From assembly GCA_947259105.1 (NCBI GenBank), contig CAMYKU010000032.1, positions 1 through 64,000 of the forward strand: a stretch of 64,000 nt of DNA, in the 5' to 3' direction. Shown here in pieces: positions 48,633-59,221 of the stretch. The stretch is from an uncultured Alphaproteobacteria bacterium (GTDB lineage Bacteria; Pseudomonadota; Alphaproteobacteria; UBA8366; JADFVY01). The notes beneath the pieces are model-generated. The model was not told the origin of the DNA and ran no database searches. It saw only the letters and a program-made list of their open reading frames with translations. How positions within the stretch are numbered: position 1 is the stretch's first letter; each line of letters opens with the position of its first letter. Position numbers and translations under genes: made by a program.

Positions 48633-49271
48633 ATGGGTTTCGCAGGTCCGGCTGCGGATTGCGGGCTGTGCTCGAGACTCGTCCAGTTTCGCTGCGCCAA
48701 TACGGCCGCCTTTCCGGACTGGCACAATGCGCCGGTTCCCAGCTTCGGCGCCTGCGACGCGCGGCTCCTGATCGTCGGGCTCGCGCCGGGTCTGCGGGGC
48801 GCCAATCGTACGGGACGCCCGTTCACGGGCGATTTCGCCGGCGATCTGCTCTATCCCACCATCAAGGCCTTCGGCTTCGGTACCGGGCCTTACGACGCGC
48901 GGCCGGATGACGGGTTCCGGATGGCCGGCACGCGCGTGACCAACGCCGTGCGGTGCGTACCGCCGGAAAACAAGCCGACCACGCCCGAGATCAAGGCCTG
49001 CAACCGGTTCCTCAAGGCGGAAATCGCGGCCATGCCGGAACTCCGGGTGGTCCTGGCGCTGGGGCTTGTGGCGCATAAGGCGATCTTGCGGGCGCTCGGC
49101 CTGGTCGCCGCCCGCTATCCGTTCGCCCACGGGGCGATGCACGCACTACCGACAGGCCTGATGCTGGCCGACAGCTACCACTGCTCGCGTTACAACACCA
49201 ACACCGGCCGCCTGACCGAAGACATGTTCCGCGCCGTGTTCGCCGAACTGAGCGAACGGCTGAACGCCTGA
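48633..49271 (+). CDS. Uracil-DNA glycosylase, family 5 (UDGb-like)
   Basis: ADCGLCSRLV; ARLLIVGLAPGLRGANRTGRPFTGDFAGDLLY; VTNAVRCVPPENKPTTPEIKACNRFL; SYHCSRYNTNTGRLT. Confidence 0.87.
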   Translation: MGFAGPAADCGLCSRLVQFRCANTAAFPDWHNAPVPSFGACDARLLIVGLAPGLRGANRTGRPFTGDFAGDLLYPTIKAFGFGTGPYDARPDDGFRMAGTRVTNAVRCVPPENKPTTPEIKACNRFLKAEIAAMPELRVVLALGLVAHKAILRALGLVAARYPFAHGAMHALPTGLMLADSYHCSRYNTNTGRLTEDMFRAVFAELSERLNA

Positions 49272-49292
49272 CAGGCCGTCGCGAAACCCGGG

Positions 49293-49760
49293 TTAACCCT
49301 TCTCGCGCATCAGGCGGGCCTGCTGGCGCTTCCAGTCGCGGTCCTTGTCGGCCTGCCGCTTGTCGTGCTGCTTCTTGCCCTTGGCCAGCCCCAGCAACAG
49401 CTTGGCGATGCCGCGCTCGTTGAAATAGATCTTCAGCGGAACGAGGGCCACGCCCTTCTGCCTCACCGCCGCCAGCAACCGCTCCATCTCCTTTTTGCGC
49501 AGCAGCAGCTTGCGCGGGCGCTTGGCTTCGTGGTTCTCGGGGCCTGCCTGCTGGTAGGGCGGGATATGGCAGTTAAGCAACCAGATCGCGCCGTCCTTGG
49601 GTCCGGCGTAGGATTCCGCGAGGCTGGCATGGCCCGCGCGCAGCGACTTGACCTCGCTGCCCATCAGCACCATGCCGGCCTCGACCGTGTCCTCGATAAG
49701 GTAGTCATGGCGGGCCCGCCGGTTTTCGGCGGCGGCGCGCCCACCCTTCTTCGCAGCCAT
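49293..49760 (-). CDS. smpB: SsrA-binding protein SmpB
   Basis: [66 protein letters not shown]. Confidence 0.95.
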   Translation of the reverse strand: MAAKKGGRAAAENRRARHDYLIEDTVEAGMVLMGSEVKSLRAGHASLAESYAGPKDGAIWLLNCHIPPYQQAGPENHEAKRPRKLLLRKKEMERLLAAVRQKGVALVPLKIYFNERGIAKLLLGLAKGKKQHDKRQADKDRDWKRQQARLMREKG

Positions 49761-49764
49761 GGGA

Positions 49765-50640
49765 TCAGTTCAACAGCCCAACGGACCGCATCGTCTCCTC
49801 GACCCGGCTGCGACTGGCCTCAGCGATCGGCGCAATCGGCAGTCTCGTCTCGTCGGTACACTTGCCGAGCAGGCTGGCGGCGTACTTCACCGGGCCGGGG
49901 CTGGACTCGCAGAACAGCGCCGCGTGCAGCGGCATGAGCCGGTCGCGGATCTCGCCGAACCTGTCGAAATCCCTCGCCTGCCATGCCTTGTGCAGGTCCG
50001 AGCAAAGCCGCGGCGCAACGTTGGACGTCACCGAGATGCAGCCGTGTCCCCCCTGCCCCAGGAACGCGGCGATGGTCGCGTCCTCACCCGAAAGCTGGCA
50101 GAAATCCGGCCCGATCGTCGTGCGGGTGGCGAGCGGCCGCGCAAGATCGGCCGTCGCGTCCTTGACTCCGACGATGTTCGGCAGCCTGGCAAGCCGCGCC
50201 ATGGTGTCGACCGACATGTCGACGACGCTGCGGCCCGGGATATTGTAGATGATGATCGGAATATCGACCGCGGTGGCAATCGCCTCGTAATGGCGGTAGA
50301 GGCCTTCCTGCGTCGGCTTGTTGTAGTAGGGCGTTACGATCAGCGCCGCATCGGCGCCGGCCTCCCTGGCGTGGCGGGTCAGGTCGATGGCCTCCGCCGT
50401 GGAGTTCGAGCCGGCGCCCGCGATGACCGGCACTTTGTCCTTCGCAACGTCGAGGCATAGCGCGACCACGCGTTTATGCTCATCGTGACTGAGCGTCGGC
50501 GACTCGCCGGTCGTCCCCACCGGCACGACGCCGTCCGATCCCTCGTGGATCTGCCAGTCGACGAATTCCTGGAACGCCTTCTCATCCACCTTGCCGTCGC
50601 GGAACGGGGTAATCAGCGCGGTGATTGAGCCGCTGAACAT
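49765..50640 (-). CDS. dapA: 4-hydroxy-tetrahydrodipicolinate synthase
   Basis: [74 protein letters not shown]. Confidence 0.95.
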   Translation of the reverse strand: MFSGSITALITPFRDGKVDEKAFQEFVDWQIHEGSDGVVPVGTTGESPTLSHDEHKRVVALCLDVAKDKVPVIAGAGSNSTAEAIDLTRHAREAGADAALIVTPYYNKPTQEGLYRHYEAIATAVDIPIIIYNIPGRSVVDMSVDTMARLARLPNIVGVKDATADLARPLATRTTIGPDFCQLSGEDATIAAFLGQGGHGCISVTSNVAPRLCSDLHKAWQARDFDRFGEIRDRLMPLHAALFCESSPGPVKYAASLLGKCTDETRLPIAPIAEASRSRVEETMRSVGLLN

Positions 50641-50847
50641 CTTTTTCTCCTCGATATCTCTCTGCGAGCGCCGGTTCTTGACGGGCGATCGTGCGAACGG
50701 ACGCGTTTGGCGCGACCATACCGTCCCCGATCAGACACGGCAAGCGCGCATGATCACGTCATTGTGCCCCACTCTTTACAGTTTTTTGGTAGTATGATTG
50801 ATACGATAGACTCGGTCAGGCAAGATCGAGTCCGGAGAGGCGGCAGA

Positions 50848-53046
50848 ATGCAGAGTTGGGGCAGATCGGGCCGGACCGGACGTAAGGCCAAATCGTGCGC
50901 CTTCGCTTTATCGTGCGGCGTCGTTTTCGCGCTGGCAGTCTGGTTCAGCCCACCGGCGATCTCCCTGTCCCTCGCGGCCGAGGGACAGGACATCATGCTC
51001 GCGCGCGCGGTGGAGCCGGACGAAATCCAGGACCGGGCCAACCTCGCACCCTGGGGGGCCATTTCACCCCGGATCGAGACGCCGGAAATCGAGCCGAAGA
51101 CCGGGGCGCTGCCGGAACCCGGCGCCGGAATTCCCGTCCATGCGACCGACGATCGCCTGGTCGAAATGCTCGCCGAATGGGTGCTGCTGATCGACCGCAG
51201 CGAGTCTCAGTCGTTTGGCGAGATCACCGGTTTCATCAGGGCCAACCCCGGCTGGCCGAGACTGGGCGCGCTCCGCAACAAGGCGGAACGGGCCATCACG
51301 CGGGACGACAGCGACGGTTCCATCCTGGCGTGGTTCCGCGCCTATCCGCCCCGCACGGTCGAGGGCGCCTCGGCTTACGCCGCGGCGCTCGACCGCAACG
51401 GCGAGAAGGACGAGGCGGTCGGCGTGATCCGTCGCGCATGGATCGATTTCGACATGAAGGCCGCCGACGAGAAGGCCTTCCTGTCGCGCTTCGCCGGAGA
51501 TCTGGCGGCCGAACACCACTGGGCACGTCTCGACAGGCTGCTCTGGGACAACCGCAGATCCGCCGCGACCCGCCAGATGAAACGTGTCGGCGGGGAATAC
51601 CGTGCGCTGGCCGAGGCACGCCTGCGCCTGATGCGCCGCAAGAAGAATGCCAAGGCGGCGGTGGAGACCGTCCCGGCGTGGCTGGCGAAAGACCAGGGCC
51701 TGATATACGAATTGGTGCGGTGGAACCGCCGCAAGGAAAACAACGACGTCGCCATTGCGGCTCTGCTGGCGTTCAAGGGCGATCTCGATCATCCGAAGCA
51801 ATTGTGGACGGAACGGCAGTTGCTGGCGCGTCGCGCGCTTCTCGACGGCGACGCGAAGACGGCTTACCGGTTGATTAGCGATCACGGGCTGGACAGCGGC
51901 GTCGCGCGCGCCGACGCGGAATTCCTGGCCGGTTGGATCGCGCTGCGCTTTCTCGGCAAACCTCGCGCCGCGTTCGATCATTTTTCGGGTCTTTACGAGA
52001 CCGTCCGCTATCCGATCAGCCTTGCCCGCGCGGCGTACTGGTCGGGCCGTGCCGCCGAGGCCGCCGGCGAGAAGCAGATCGCGCGGCAATGGTTTCACAC
52101 CGCCGCACGCAACACGACGACCTTCTATGGGCAGCTTGCGGCGCGGCGGATCGGCATTGCCGCAACGCCCTTCGCGTCGCAGGAGCCCGAAATTTCACGG
52201 GTCGCCCGGGCCGAGTTCGACCGGGGCGAACTGGTGCGGGCGGTGCGGATCCTCGTCGCGCTGCGGGACGCGCCACGCGCGCAGGCCAGGGGCAAGCCCG
52301 ACCCGCGCGACGATCCCAGGGGGTTTCTCGCGAGTCTGAACAATGACGACATGCTGAGGCAGTTTCTGCGGCATATCGCGCGGCAATCCGAGACCGCCGA
52401 AGACTGGACGCTGGCAGCGCAGCTCGCCCGTGATTCCGGCCGCATCGACGTTGCGGTCTATATCGCCCGCAAGGCGGCGCGGGACAGCGTGGTGCTCGGC
52501 GAACACGGTTATCCGACGATGGTTCTGGCCGACGATATTCCACCCGAGCCGGCGCTGCTCCACGCCGTGATCCGGCAAGAGAGCGCATTCGACGTGCACG
52601 CACGCAGCCGCGCCGGCGCCCGCGGACTGATGCAGCTGATGCCGGCGACGGCAAAGAACGTCGCCCGCAAACTCAAGGTCAAGGGTCATTCGACGGCGCG
52701 CCTGACCAGCGATCCCAACCACAACGTCGCACTGGGCAGCGCCTACCTGGAATCGATGCTCGGCCGCTATGAAGGCTCTATGATCATGGCCCTCGCCGCA
52801 TACAATGCGGGACCCCATCGGGTCGACAAGTGGCTCGTCGATTATGGCGACCCCAGGGGGTCGCTGGACGATGCCATCGACTGGATCGAGTCGATCCCGT
52901 TTTCCGAGACCCGCAATTACGTGCAGCGGATCATGGAAGCGCTGCCGATCTACCGCCAGAAACTGACCGGGGCGCAGGTCGCAGCACTGAGGGCCGAGGA
53001 TATCGCGGGCCGACTGCCCGGATACGAGGCGCCCACAGCGCCCTGA
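50848..53046 (+). CDS. Soluble lytic murein transglycosylase (Slt70-like)
   Basis: VIRQESAFDVHARSRAGARGLMQLMPATAKNVARKL; MALAAYNAGPHRVDKWL; start chosen behind ggagagg. Confidence 0.92.
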   Translation: MQSWGRSGRTGRKAKSCAFALSCGVVFALAVWFSPPAISLSLAAEGQDIMLARAVEPDEIQDRANLAPWGAISPRIETPEIEPKTGALPEPGAGIPVHATDDRLVEMLAEWVLLIDRSESQSFGEITGFIRANPGWPRLGALRNKAERAITRDDSDGSILAWFRAYPPRTVEGASAYAAALDRNGEKDEAVGVIRRAWIDFDMKAADEKAFLSRFAGDLAAEHHWARLDRLLWDNRRSAATRQMKRVGGEYRALAEARLRLMRRKKNAKAAVETVPAWLAKDQGLIYELVRWNRRKENNDVAIAALLAFKGDLDHPKQLWTERQLLARRALLDGDAKTAYRLISDHGLDSGVARADAEFLAGWIALRFLGKPRAAFDHFSGLYETVRYPISLARAAYWSGRAAEAAGEKQIARQWFHTAARNTTTFYGQLAARRIGIAATPFASQEPEISRVARAEFDRGELVRAVRILVALRDAPRAQARGKPDPRDDPRGFLASLNNDDMLRQFLRHIARQSETAEDWTLAAQLARDSGRIDVAVYIARKAARDSVVLGEHGYPTMVLADDIPPEPALLHAVIRQESAFDVHARSRAGARGLMQLMPATAKNVARKLKVKGHSTARLTSDPNHNVALGSAYLESMLGRYEGSMIMALAAYNAGPHRVDKWLVDYGDPRGSLDDAIDWIESIPFSETRNYVQRIMEALPIYRQKLTGAQVAALRAEDIAGRLPGYEAPTAP

Positions 53047-53236
53047 CCGCATCGAGAGGCGCGCGCCCGAGTTGGAGCTTTACCTGGTTTCCGCCATGCT
53101 GTAGTGCAGACTGGCGACGGACAGCCGCGTCAACTAGGCTGTCCGACAATTTACCCGAGGCGTGAAACGGCCGCCGCACCGCGAAGGACCGGGGCGAATA
53201 TGCACCGGCGACATCCCTTGAATGAAGGAGGACCCG

Positions 53237-53926
53237 ATGCCCAATCCCGAAATTCCCGGCATTCGGGCCTGTGTCTTCGATGCATACGGCACCCTGTTCG
53301 ACGTGCATTCGGCGGCGGCGCGGTGCCGCGACGACCTTGGCGGCAAGGCGGATGCGCTTTCGGACACCTGGCGACAGAAACAGCTGCAATACACCTGGCT
53401 GCGGAGCCTGATGAGGACCCATGCGGACTTCTGGCAGGTCACCGGCGACGCGCTTGATTTCGCACTGGCCGCCGTCGGCCTGGACGACCCGGCGATGCGG
53501 CAGCGCCTGATGGATCTCTACCTCGAGCTCGATCCATACCCGGAAGTGCCGGCGATGCTTGGCCGCCTCAAGGCCGGCGGCATCGCGACCGCAATCCTGT
53601 CCAACGGCGCCCCGGCGATGCTGGATGCGGCGGTCGAATCGGCCGGACTCGCAGACACGCTGGACCATGTCTTTTCGGTCGAGGATGTCGGTATCTTCAA
53701 GCCGGACCCCCGGGTCTACGGGTTGGCGGCCGACCGGCTGGGCGCCGCGGCGCACGAAATCTGCTTCCAGTCTTCCAACGCGTGGGACGCCTATGCGGCC
53801 TCGCATTTCGGATTCCGCGTGGTCTGGATCAACCGCTTCAACCAGCCGCCCGAACGCATTCCGGGTGCGCCCGACCGGCAGTTGAGCGACCTTTCGGCGC
53901 TGCCCGAACTGGTCGGCGTGGCCTGA
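53237..53926 (+). CDS. Haloacid dehalogenase type II
   Basis: IRACVFDAYGTLFDVHSAAARC; AILSNGAPAMLDAAV; VGIFKPDPRVYGLA; CFQSSNAWDAYAASHFGFRVVWINR. Confidence 0.9.
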   Translation: MPNPEIPGIRACVFDAYGTLFDVHSAAARCRDDLGGKADALSDTWRQKQLQYTWLRSLMRTHADFWQVTGDALDFALAAVGLDDPAMRQRLMDLYLELDPYPEVPAMLGRLKAGGIATAILSNGAPAMLDAAVESAGLADTLDHVFSVEDVGIFKPDPRVYGLAADRLGAAAHEICFQSSNAWDAYAASHFGFRVVWINRFNQPPERIPGAPDRQLSDLSALPELVGVA

Positions 53927-53929
53927 CGC

Positions 53930-54778
53930 ATGGCGGCATTCCGGGAATGCCGCTTCCTGTCCCAGGACGGGCGGTCGCTTTACTACCGCGACTACGGCGA
54001 TCCGCTGGCCGCCGCGCCGCCCGTGCTCTGCCTGCCGGGACTGACGCGGAACTCGAAGGACTTCCACACGCTCGCGGGCCGGCTTGCCGCATCGCGGCGG
54101 GTGGTCTGCCCCGACTATCGCGGACGCGGCCGGTCGGACTACGATCGCGACCCCCGCAACTACCATCCCGCCGTGCACGTCAACGACACGCGCCATCTGA
54201 TGACGGTCGCCGGCCTGGACGACGCGGTCGTGGTCGGCACCTCGTTCGGCGGGTTCATGGCCATGGGCCTTGCGATCATGGTGCCGGCGAGCCTCCGCGC
54301 CATCGTCCTGAACGATGTCGGCCCCGCGGTTTCCGATACCGGGCTGCGGCGGATCATGGACTATATCGGCAAGGACAGCCCGCAACCCGACTGGGACGCG
54401 GCGATCGCCGAACTGCAGCGCATGTTCCCGGCGCTGTCCGGCGAATCCCGCGCGGCGTTGCTGGAGGAGGCCCGGGCCACGTGGCGCGAGGGCGAAGACG
54501 GTATGCTGCATTTCGACTGGGATACGCGACTGGCGGAGGCGGTCGCCAGGTCACGGGCCGAAACCGATCCGTGGGTGTTGTTCCGGGCGCTGTCCGGGTT
54601 TCCGGTTCTCGCCCTGCGCGGCGCGCTATCGGACGTCCTCAGCGCCGAGACCTTCGATCGCATGGCGCAGGCGCACCCGGACCTGACCGCGGTGACCGTC
54701 CCGAAGCGGGGTCATCCCCTGACCCTCAACGAACCCGAGGTCACGGAGGCGCTCGATGGGTTCCTTGCGCGGATCTGA
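53930..54778 (+). CDS. Alpha/beta hydrolase
   Basis: PPVLCLPGLTRNSKDFHTLA; CPDYRGRGRSDYDRDPRNY; VVVGTSFGGFMAMGLA nucleophile elbow. Confidence 0.9.
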   Translation: MAAFRECRFLSQDGRSLYYRDYGDPLAAAPPVLCLPGLTRNSKDFHTLAGRLAASRRVVCPDYRGRGRSDYDRDPRNYHPAVHVNDTRHLMTVAGLDDAVVVGTSFGGFMAMGLAIMVPASLRAIVLNDVGPAVSDTGLRRIMDYIGKDSPQPDWDAAIAELQRMFPALSGESRAALLEEARATWREGEDGMLHFDWDTRLAEAVARSRAETDPWVLFRALSGFPVLALRGALSDVLSAETFDRMAQAHPDLTAVTVPKRGHPLTLNEPEVTEALDGFLARI

Positions 54779-55805
54779 CGGCTACGCGGTCACCTGGGCG
54801 GACATCGAAGCCGCAGCGGCGCGTCTTGCCGGCGTCGCGGTCCGCACGCCGCTCCTGGAGTCGCCCCTGCTGAACGAACAACTCGGGTTCCGCCTGCTGG
54901 TCAAGGCCGAGCCGCTGCAGCTTACGGGGTCGTTCAAGTTCCGCGGCGCCTACAACGCGATCGCGCAGTTCGACAGCGCGGCGCGCAAGGCAGGCGTAAT
55001 TGCGTATTCCTCCGGTAACCATGCACAAGGGGTGGCCGCCGCGGCATCATTGCTGGGTGTCCCGGCGACCATCGTCATGCCGGCCGACGCACCACGCATC
55101 AAGATCGACAATACCCGGGCCTGGGGCGCCGAAATCGTGCTGTACGACCGCGCCGGCGAAGACCGCGAGGCGATCGGGGCGCAGATCGCAAGCGACACCG
55201 GCGCCACTCTGGTCAGGCCCTATGACGAGCCGCAGGTGATCGCCGGGCAGGCGACGATCGGCCTGGAAATCGTGCAACAGGCCGGCGATGCGGGAGTCGG
55301 CCCGGCCGCCGTCGTCATCCCCTGCGGCGGTGGCGGGCTCAGTTCCGGTGTTGCGTTCGCGCTATCCGACGCCTGGCCGGACACGCGGGTCTGGACCGCG
55401 GAGCCGGAGGGGTGTGACGACACTGCCCGCTCGCTCGCGGCCGGGCATCGTGTGGAAGCGCAGCCCGGCGCAACCTCGATCTGCGACGCCCTGCTCGCGC
55501 CGATGCCGGGGGAACTGACCTTCCCGATCCTCAAAGGGCTCGGCGTGCGCGGGCTCGCCGTCAGCGAAGATTCGGTACGGCACGCGATTGGCCAGGCGTT
55601 CCGGCATTTCAAGCTGGTCGTCGAACCGGGCGGGGCGGCGGCGCTGGCGGCGGTGCTCGACGGCAAGTCCGGCTGGGGGGATGCGCCTGTGCTGTGCATC
55701 TGTTCGGGCGGCAATGTCGACCCGGTGCTGTACGCCGATATCCTGAAGGGTTGGGCAGAACGAAATCCGGCCGGACGCGATGTCCGGCCGGTCATTAACG
55801 GTTGA
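54756..55805 (+). CDS. Threonine/serine dehydratase (PLP)
   Basis: LQLTGSFKFRGAYNAI (PLP Lys); YSSGNHAQGVAAAASLLGVPATIVMP; IPCGGGGLSSGVAF. Confidence 0.92.
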   Translation: MGSLRGSDGYAVTWADIEAAAARLAGVAVRTPLLESPLLNEQLGFRLLVKAEPLQLTGSFKFRGAYNAIAQFDSAARKAGVIAYSSGNHAQGVAAAASLLGVPATIVMPADAPRIKIDNTRAWGAEIVLYDRAGEDREAIGAQIASDTGATLVRPYDEPQVIAGQATIGLEIVQQAGDAGVGPAAVVIPCGGGGLSSGVAFALSDAWPDTRVWTAEPEGCDDTARSLAAGHRVEAQPGATSICDALLAPMPGELTFPILKGLGVRGLAVSEDSVRHAIGQAFRHFKLVVEPGGAAALAAVLDGKSGWGDAPVLCICSGGNVDPVLYADILKGWAERNPAGRDVRPVING

Positions 55806-55830
55806 ACCGGCGTCTTTCGCCGGGGAAGCG

Positions 55831-56346
55831 TCAGTTCGGCAGACTCTTCGCCGACTCGCCGCCCTTCTTTTCCATCTTGTCCATCTTGTCCATCTTGTCC
55901 ATTTCGGGCGCCACCAGGGCCGGCTTCGCCTGACCCGCGCCGTTGGATGCGGGTTTCAGCTTCTGCTCGTCCACATGGCTCATCTGGCCCTGGACGAAGG
56001 CGCCGGGCTCGATGGCGAGACTGAAATGGTTGATGTCGCCGGTGATCCGTGCGCTACGACCCAGTTCGACGACGCGGGCGGTAATCGATCCGTTGACCGT
56101 CCCGGAGATCCGGGCCATGTCGGCCATGATCGCGCCGTTGACCACACCGGATTCGCCGAGCGTGATCGCCTTGCTGTTTACGTCGCCGTCGATCTCTCCG
56201 TCGATCTGCACATCGCCATCGGTGTTAAGATTGCCGGTAACCTTCAGGTTGTTGCTGATGATCGAGGGCGCGCTCGACTTGCCGCCGCGTTCGGGAGAAG
56301 CTGTGGGAGTCACGGTGGGTACATCCTTCTCAGTTTTTGAAAACAT
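55831..56346 (-). CDS. Bactofilin (polymer-forming cytoskeletal protein)
   Basis: APSIISNNLKVTGNLNTDGDVQIDGEIDGDVNSKAITLGESGVVNGAIMADMARISGTVNGSITARVVELGRSARITGDI. Confidence 0.93.
   Translation of the reverse strand: MFSKTEKDVPTVTPTASPERGGKSSAPSIISNNLKVTGNLNTDGDVQIDGEIDGDVNSKAITLGESGVVNGAIMADMARISGTVNGSITARVVELGRSARITGDINHFSLAIEPGAFVQGQMSHVDEQKLKPASNGAGQAKPALVAPEMDKMDKMDKMEKKGGESAKSLPN
55871..55902. repeat. 9-bp tandem repeat (about 3.5 units of tccatcttg) inside the bactofilin C-terminus
   Basis: tccatcttg x3 plus tccat, encoding MDKMDKMDKM. Confidence 0.9.
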
Positions 56347-58105
56347 ATCGTCCAGCCTTTATGAATTTCATGGGGTCCAAGGGTTTTCCATCATAAAGAA
56401 CCTCGTAATGCAGGTGCGGACCCGTGCTTCTGCCGGTGCTGCCCAGAAGGGCGATGCGCTGACGGTGGCCGACGACCTCGCCAACCTCCACGAGGGTCTT
56501 GTTGAGGTGAGCGTAGCGGGTCTTTATGCCGAAACCATGGTCAATTTCGACAACATTGCCATATCTCCCCTTCGGACCCGAATGGACGACGGTTCCGGGC
56601 GCCGCGGCCCAGATCGGCGTGTTCGTCCACCCACCCATGTCAAGACCGTTATGCTGCGAGCGCCGCTTCTTGACCGGGTCGATGCGCGGACCGAACGTGC
56701 TGGTCAGGTGGTAGGTATCGACCGGCAGAGCCAGCGGCATTACCCGCAGAATTTCCGTAAGCGATTCCCACCGCGTCATATTGCTGTCGAGCGACAGCAT
56801 GGTCTCGCCGAGTTGCTCGTCTGACGGAATTTCCCCCGCCGCGATGAACGGACCGCCCTGTCCGAGCTGACCCTGGCGCGCCTTGGCGAGCAAGCGGTCC
56901 GCGTCGAGACCGGTCATGGCCACGATCTTCTCGACCTCCTGAATACTGCTGGCGGCCCGCTCCGTGGCGCGCTGCAGCACGACTTCCTCGACCGCCTGCC
57001 GGTTGGTCAGATCCGCCACGAGGTTGTCGATCTGCGTGCGCAACTGCCGCGGGCTGCCTTCCAGTTCGGTGGCGTCTCCGGTAACCTCCTGCAGGCTCTG
57101 CGCCACGCCACGAAGATCATCCCAGATCACGTCCTGCTGGGCGCGGGTCAGCATCAACTCGCCGTCCGCCGCGGCCAGCAGCTCCTGCAGGCCCTCGCGC
57201 TCGTTTGCCAGATTTGCCGCCAGCGAATTCGTTGCGCTCAGATCATCGGACAGGCCGGCATTCTGCTTCTCGAGGCGGTCGCGTTCATGCTGCAACGCCG
57301 CGATCTGGCTGTCGAGGTTATCGATCGTGCCGCGCAGCTTCTGGCGCTGCTTCAAGAGTCCGTCACGCTCGGCTGACGTGACCTGAAGATTGGAGGTCAG
57401 GGCGGCATTCCGCTCCTGCATCTTCTGGTTCGTGCCGACCACCGTTGCAAGCCTGTGTTCCAGACCCTCGGCCCGCTCCTTCAAGCGGGTCCGCGCGTTC
57501 TCAACCAGGGCCCGGCCTTTGTCGCTCGCCGCCAGATCCGCGCGGATCTTGGCGATCATGCTCTCGAGCTCCTCGCCGTCGTTGGCGACCCCGGTCAGCG
57601 CCCCGTTCACCTTGTCCAGATGCTGCTGCAGGGCCTCCCGCGACTGCGCTACGGCGGCCCGCGGGCCGGCCTGGGCGTCCCCCGCCTCGGCGAGCTGGCG
57701 CTCGAACTCTCCGGCCTGGGCGAGCTGTGTTTCGAGTTCCACCTTGCTGGCCCGCAACTCGGCGGTGACCTGGTCCACCGTGTCCCGGTATTCGATAATC
57801 TCGTCCAGCAGGTCCTCGTATGCCAGCTTGGCCTCGAAGATCTGGGATTCATTGGTGGAGATTGTCAGCCCTTGCATGACAGCGACCGGCAACGCGGTCG
57901 CCGCCCAGATCGTGCCGCCGACGAGCACGCCGGCCACAGCCATCTGGAAGCGCGGCCCGAAACGCAGGAACTTGACCTCTCCGTCACTGCGAATGAGAAG
58001 TTCGCGTTCACGGAAGATCCTGGCAAGAACCCGGCGGATACCTGTTTCGTCTGCGTCGAAGTTGAAAGGCGAAGTCGCCTCCTTTTTCTTCCAGGGTAAC
58101 ATCAT
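56330..58105 (-). CDS. M23 family metallopeptidase with long coiled-coil
   Basis: HNGLDMGGWTNTPIWAAAPGTVVHSGPKGRYGNVVEIDHGFGIKTRYAHLNKTLVEVGEVVGHRQRIALLGSTGRSTGPHLHYEVLYDGKPLDP. Confidence 0.93.
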   Translation of the reverse strand: MMLPWKKKEATSPFNFDADETGIRRVLARIFRERELLIRSDGEVKFLRFGPRFQMAVAGVLVGGTIWAATALPVAVMQGLTISTNESQIFEAKLAYEDLLDEIIEYRDTVDQVTAELRASKVELETQLAQAGEFERQLAEAGDAQAGPRAAVAQSREALQQHLDKVNGALTGVANDGEELESMIAKIRADLAASDKGRALVENARTRLKERAEGLEHRLATVVGTNQKMQERNAALTSNLQVTSAERDGLLKQRQKLRGTIDNLDSQIAALQHERDRLEKQNAGLSDDLSATNSLAANLANEREGLQELLAAADGELMLTRAQQDVIWDDLRGVAQSLQEVTGDATELEGSPRQLRTQIDNLVADLTNRQAVEEVVLQRATERAASSIQEVEKIVAMTGLDADRLLAKARQGQLGQGGPFIAAGEIPSDEQLGETMLSLDSNMTRWESLTEILRVMPLALPVDTYHLTSTFGPRIDPVKKRRSQHNGLDMGGWTNTPIWAAAPGTVVHSGPKGRYGNVVEIDHGFGIKTRYAHLNKTLVEVGEVVGHRQRIALLGSTGRSTGPHLHYEVLYDGKPLDPMKFIKAGRYVFKN

Positions 58106-58523
58106 TCACCCCCGAAAGAAATAGCCGCAACGCATTTTAATATAAGCGAAAATCCACTGAATGTCATTTTCTTAACGTGCCCGGCGGTTGTTGAACGGCA
58201 TTGTCGTCACACTATTCTCACGTTTCCCCGCTATGCCGAGCCACCCTGACGCCAACTCGATTATCTAGCGCATCGAACTTTGCCGATGCAAGAGACCATC
58301 CCAGCACAAACGTTATTATTGGGAGCAAGCTGGCCCTCTGACCCAATCGGACCGAACACGTTCCTGGTTAACGAACGCAGATTATCGCGCCACACCTTTA
58401 GATTTCGTAAACGATAGACAGTCACGTGCAGCGCATTTCTCGCCGATGATTATGGCGGGAGTTAGGCAGTCGCGTGGCGCCGCCGTCGGCAATCCGGGCA
58501 GCGTTGCGCGGGCCCGCCCGCGT

Positions 58524-59048
58524 CTACTGCGATTGCCGTGTGATCTGCTCTTGCCGCCGGCGGATCTCGGGCGGCCAGTGCGACTTGATGAAGGCGATCG
58601 ACGCCGAGATTTCCCGGTCCGTCAGGGTGCCGGCAAATCCTGGCATACCGGACTCGTACCCCGCAGGCGCCACCGCCTGACCACCCGACCTGGTAATCAC
58701 GAACAGCATTCCGTCGGGATGGTGCCAGGTATGGCCGGATTCGTCATGGGGCGGCGCGGGCAACGTGCCGTCCTCCTTGCGCGAGCGCCAGTCCGGCTCG
58801 CCCTCCCGCCCGGCGCCGTGACACGCGGCACAGTTCGCCGCATAGACCTTGCGGCCCAGCGCGACAAGTGCGGCATCGCCCGCATCGATACGGACGGCGC
58901 CGCCGGCCGGCCCTGCACCCGTGCCGGCGTACCGCCACAGCACCACCGCGGCGATGGCCAGCACAACAAGTCCCGCCGCCAGAACAACGATCGAGAGACC
59001 CTTGCGAACTCCCGCCTTCCCGTCTTCGCCTGCCATGTGCCGGCTCAT
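58524..59048 (-). CDS. Membrane-anchored c-type cytochrome
   Basis: N-terminal TM; CAACH heme motif in GRKVYAANCAACHGAG; Met ligand region SGMPGFAGTLTDREISASIAFIKS. Confidence 0.88.
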   Translation of the reverse strand: MSRHMAGEDGKAGVRKGLSIVVLAAGLVVLAIAAVVLWRYAGTGAGPAGGAVRIDAGDAALVALGRKVYAANCAACHGAGREGEPDWRSRKEDGTLPAPPHDESGHTWHHPDGMLFVITRSGGQAVAPAGYESGMPGFAGTLTDREISASIAFIKSHWPPEIRRRQEQITRQSQ

Positions 59049-59221
59049 CCTCCTTCGGCCCGGATCGATAAGACCCGTCTGCCTATCCCCTCCAGCCGCT
59101 GGAAGGTCAAGCCGGACGCGCCGCCGCCCACGCCGCCGCCATGTACAACCATCCCGAATTTACGTTAGACTCGCGGCACTCGAATTCCAGCCGGACAGAC
59201 AGGCCGGGGAAAGATTCCGGA

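Noticed and set aside
58106-58523. tRNA or stable RNA in the 0.4-kb gap between the M23 peptidase and cytochrome c genes
   Set aside because: No cloverleaf or known RNA motif seen; no tRNA recognised anywhere in the window
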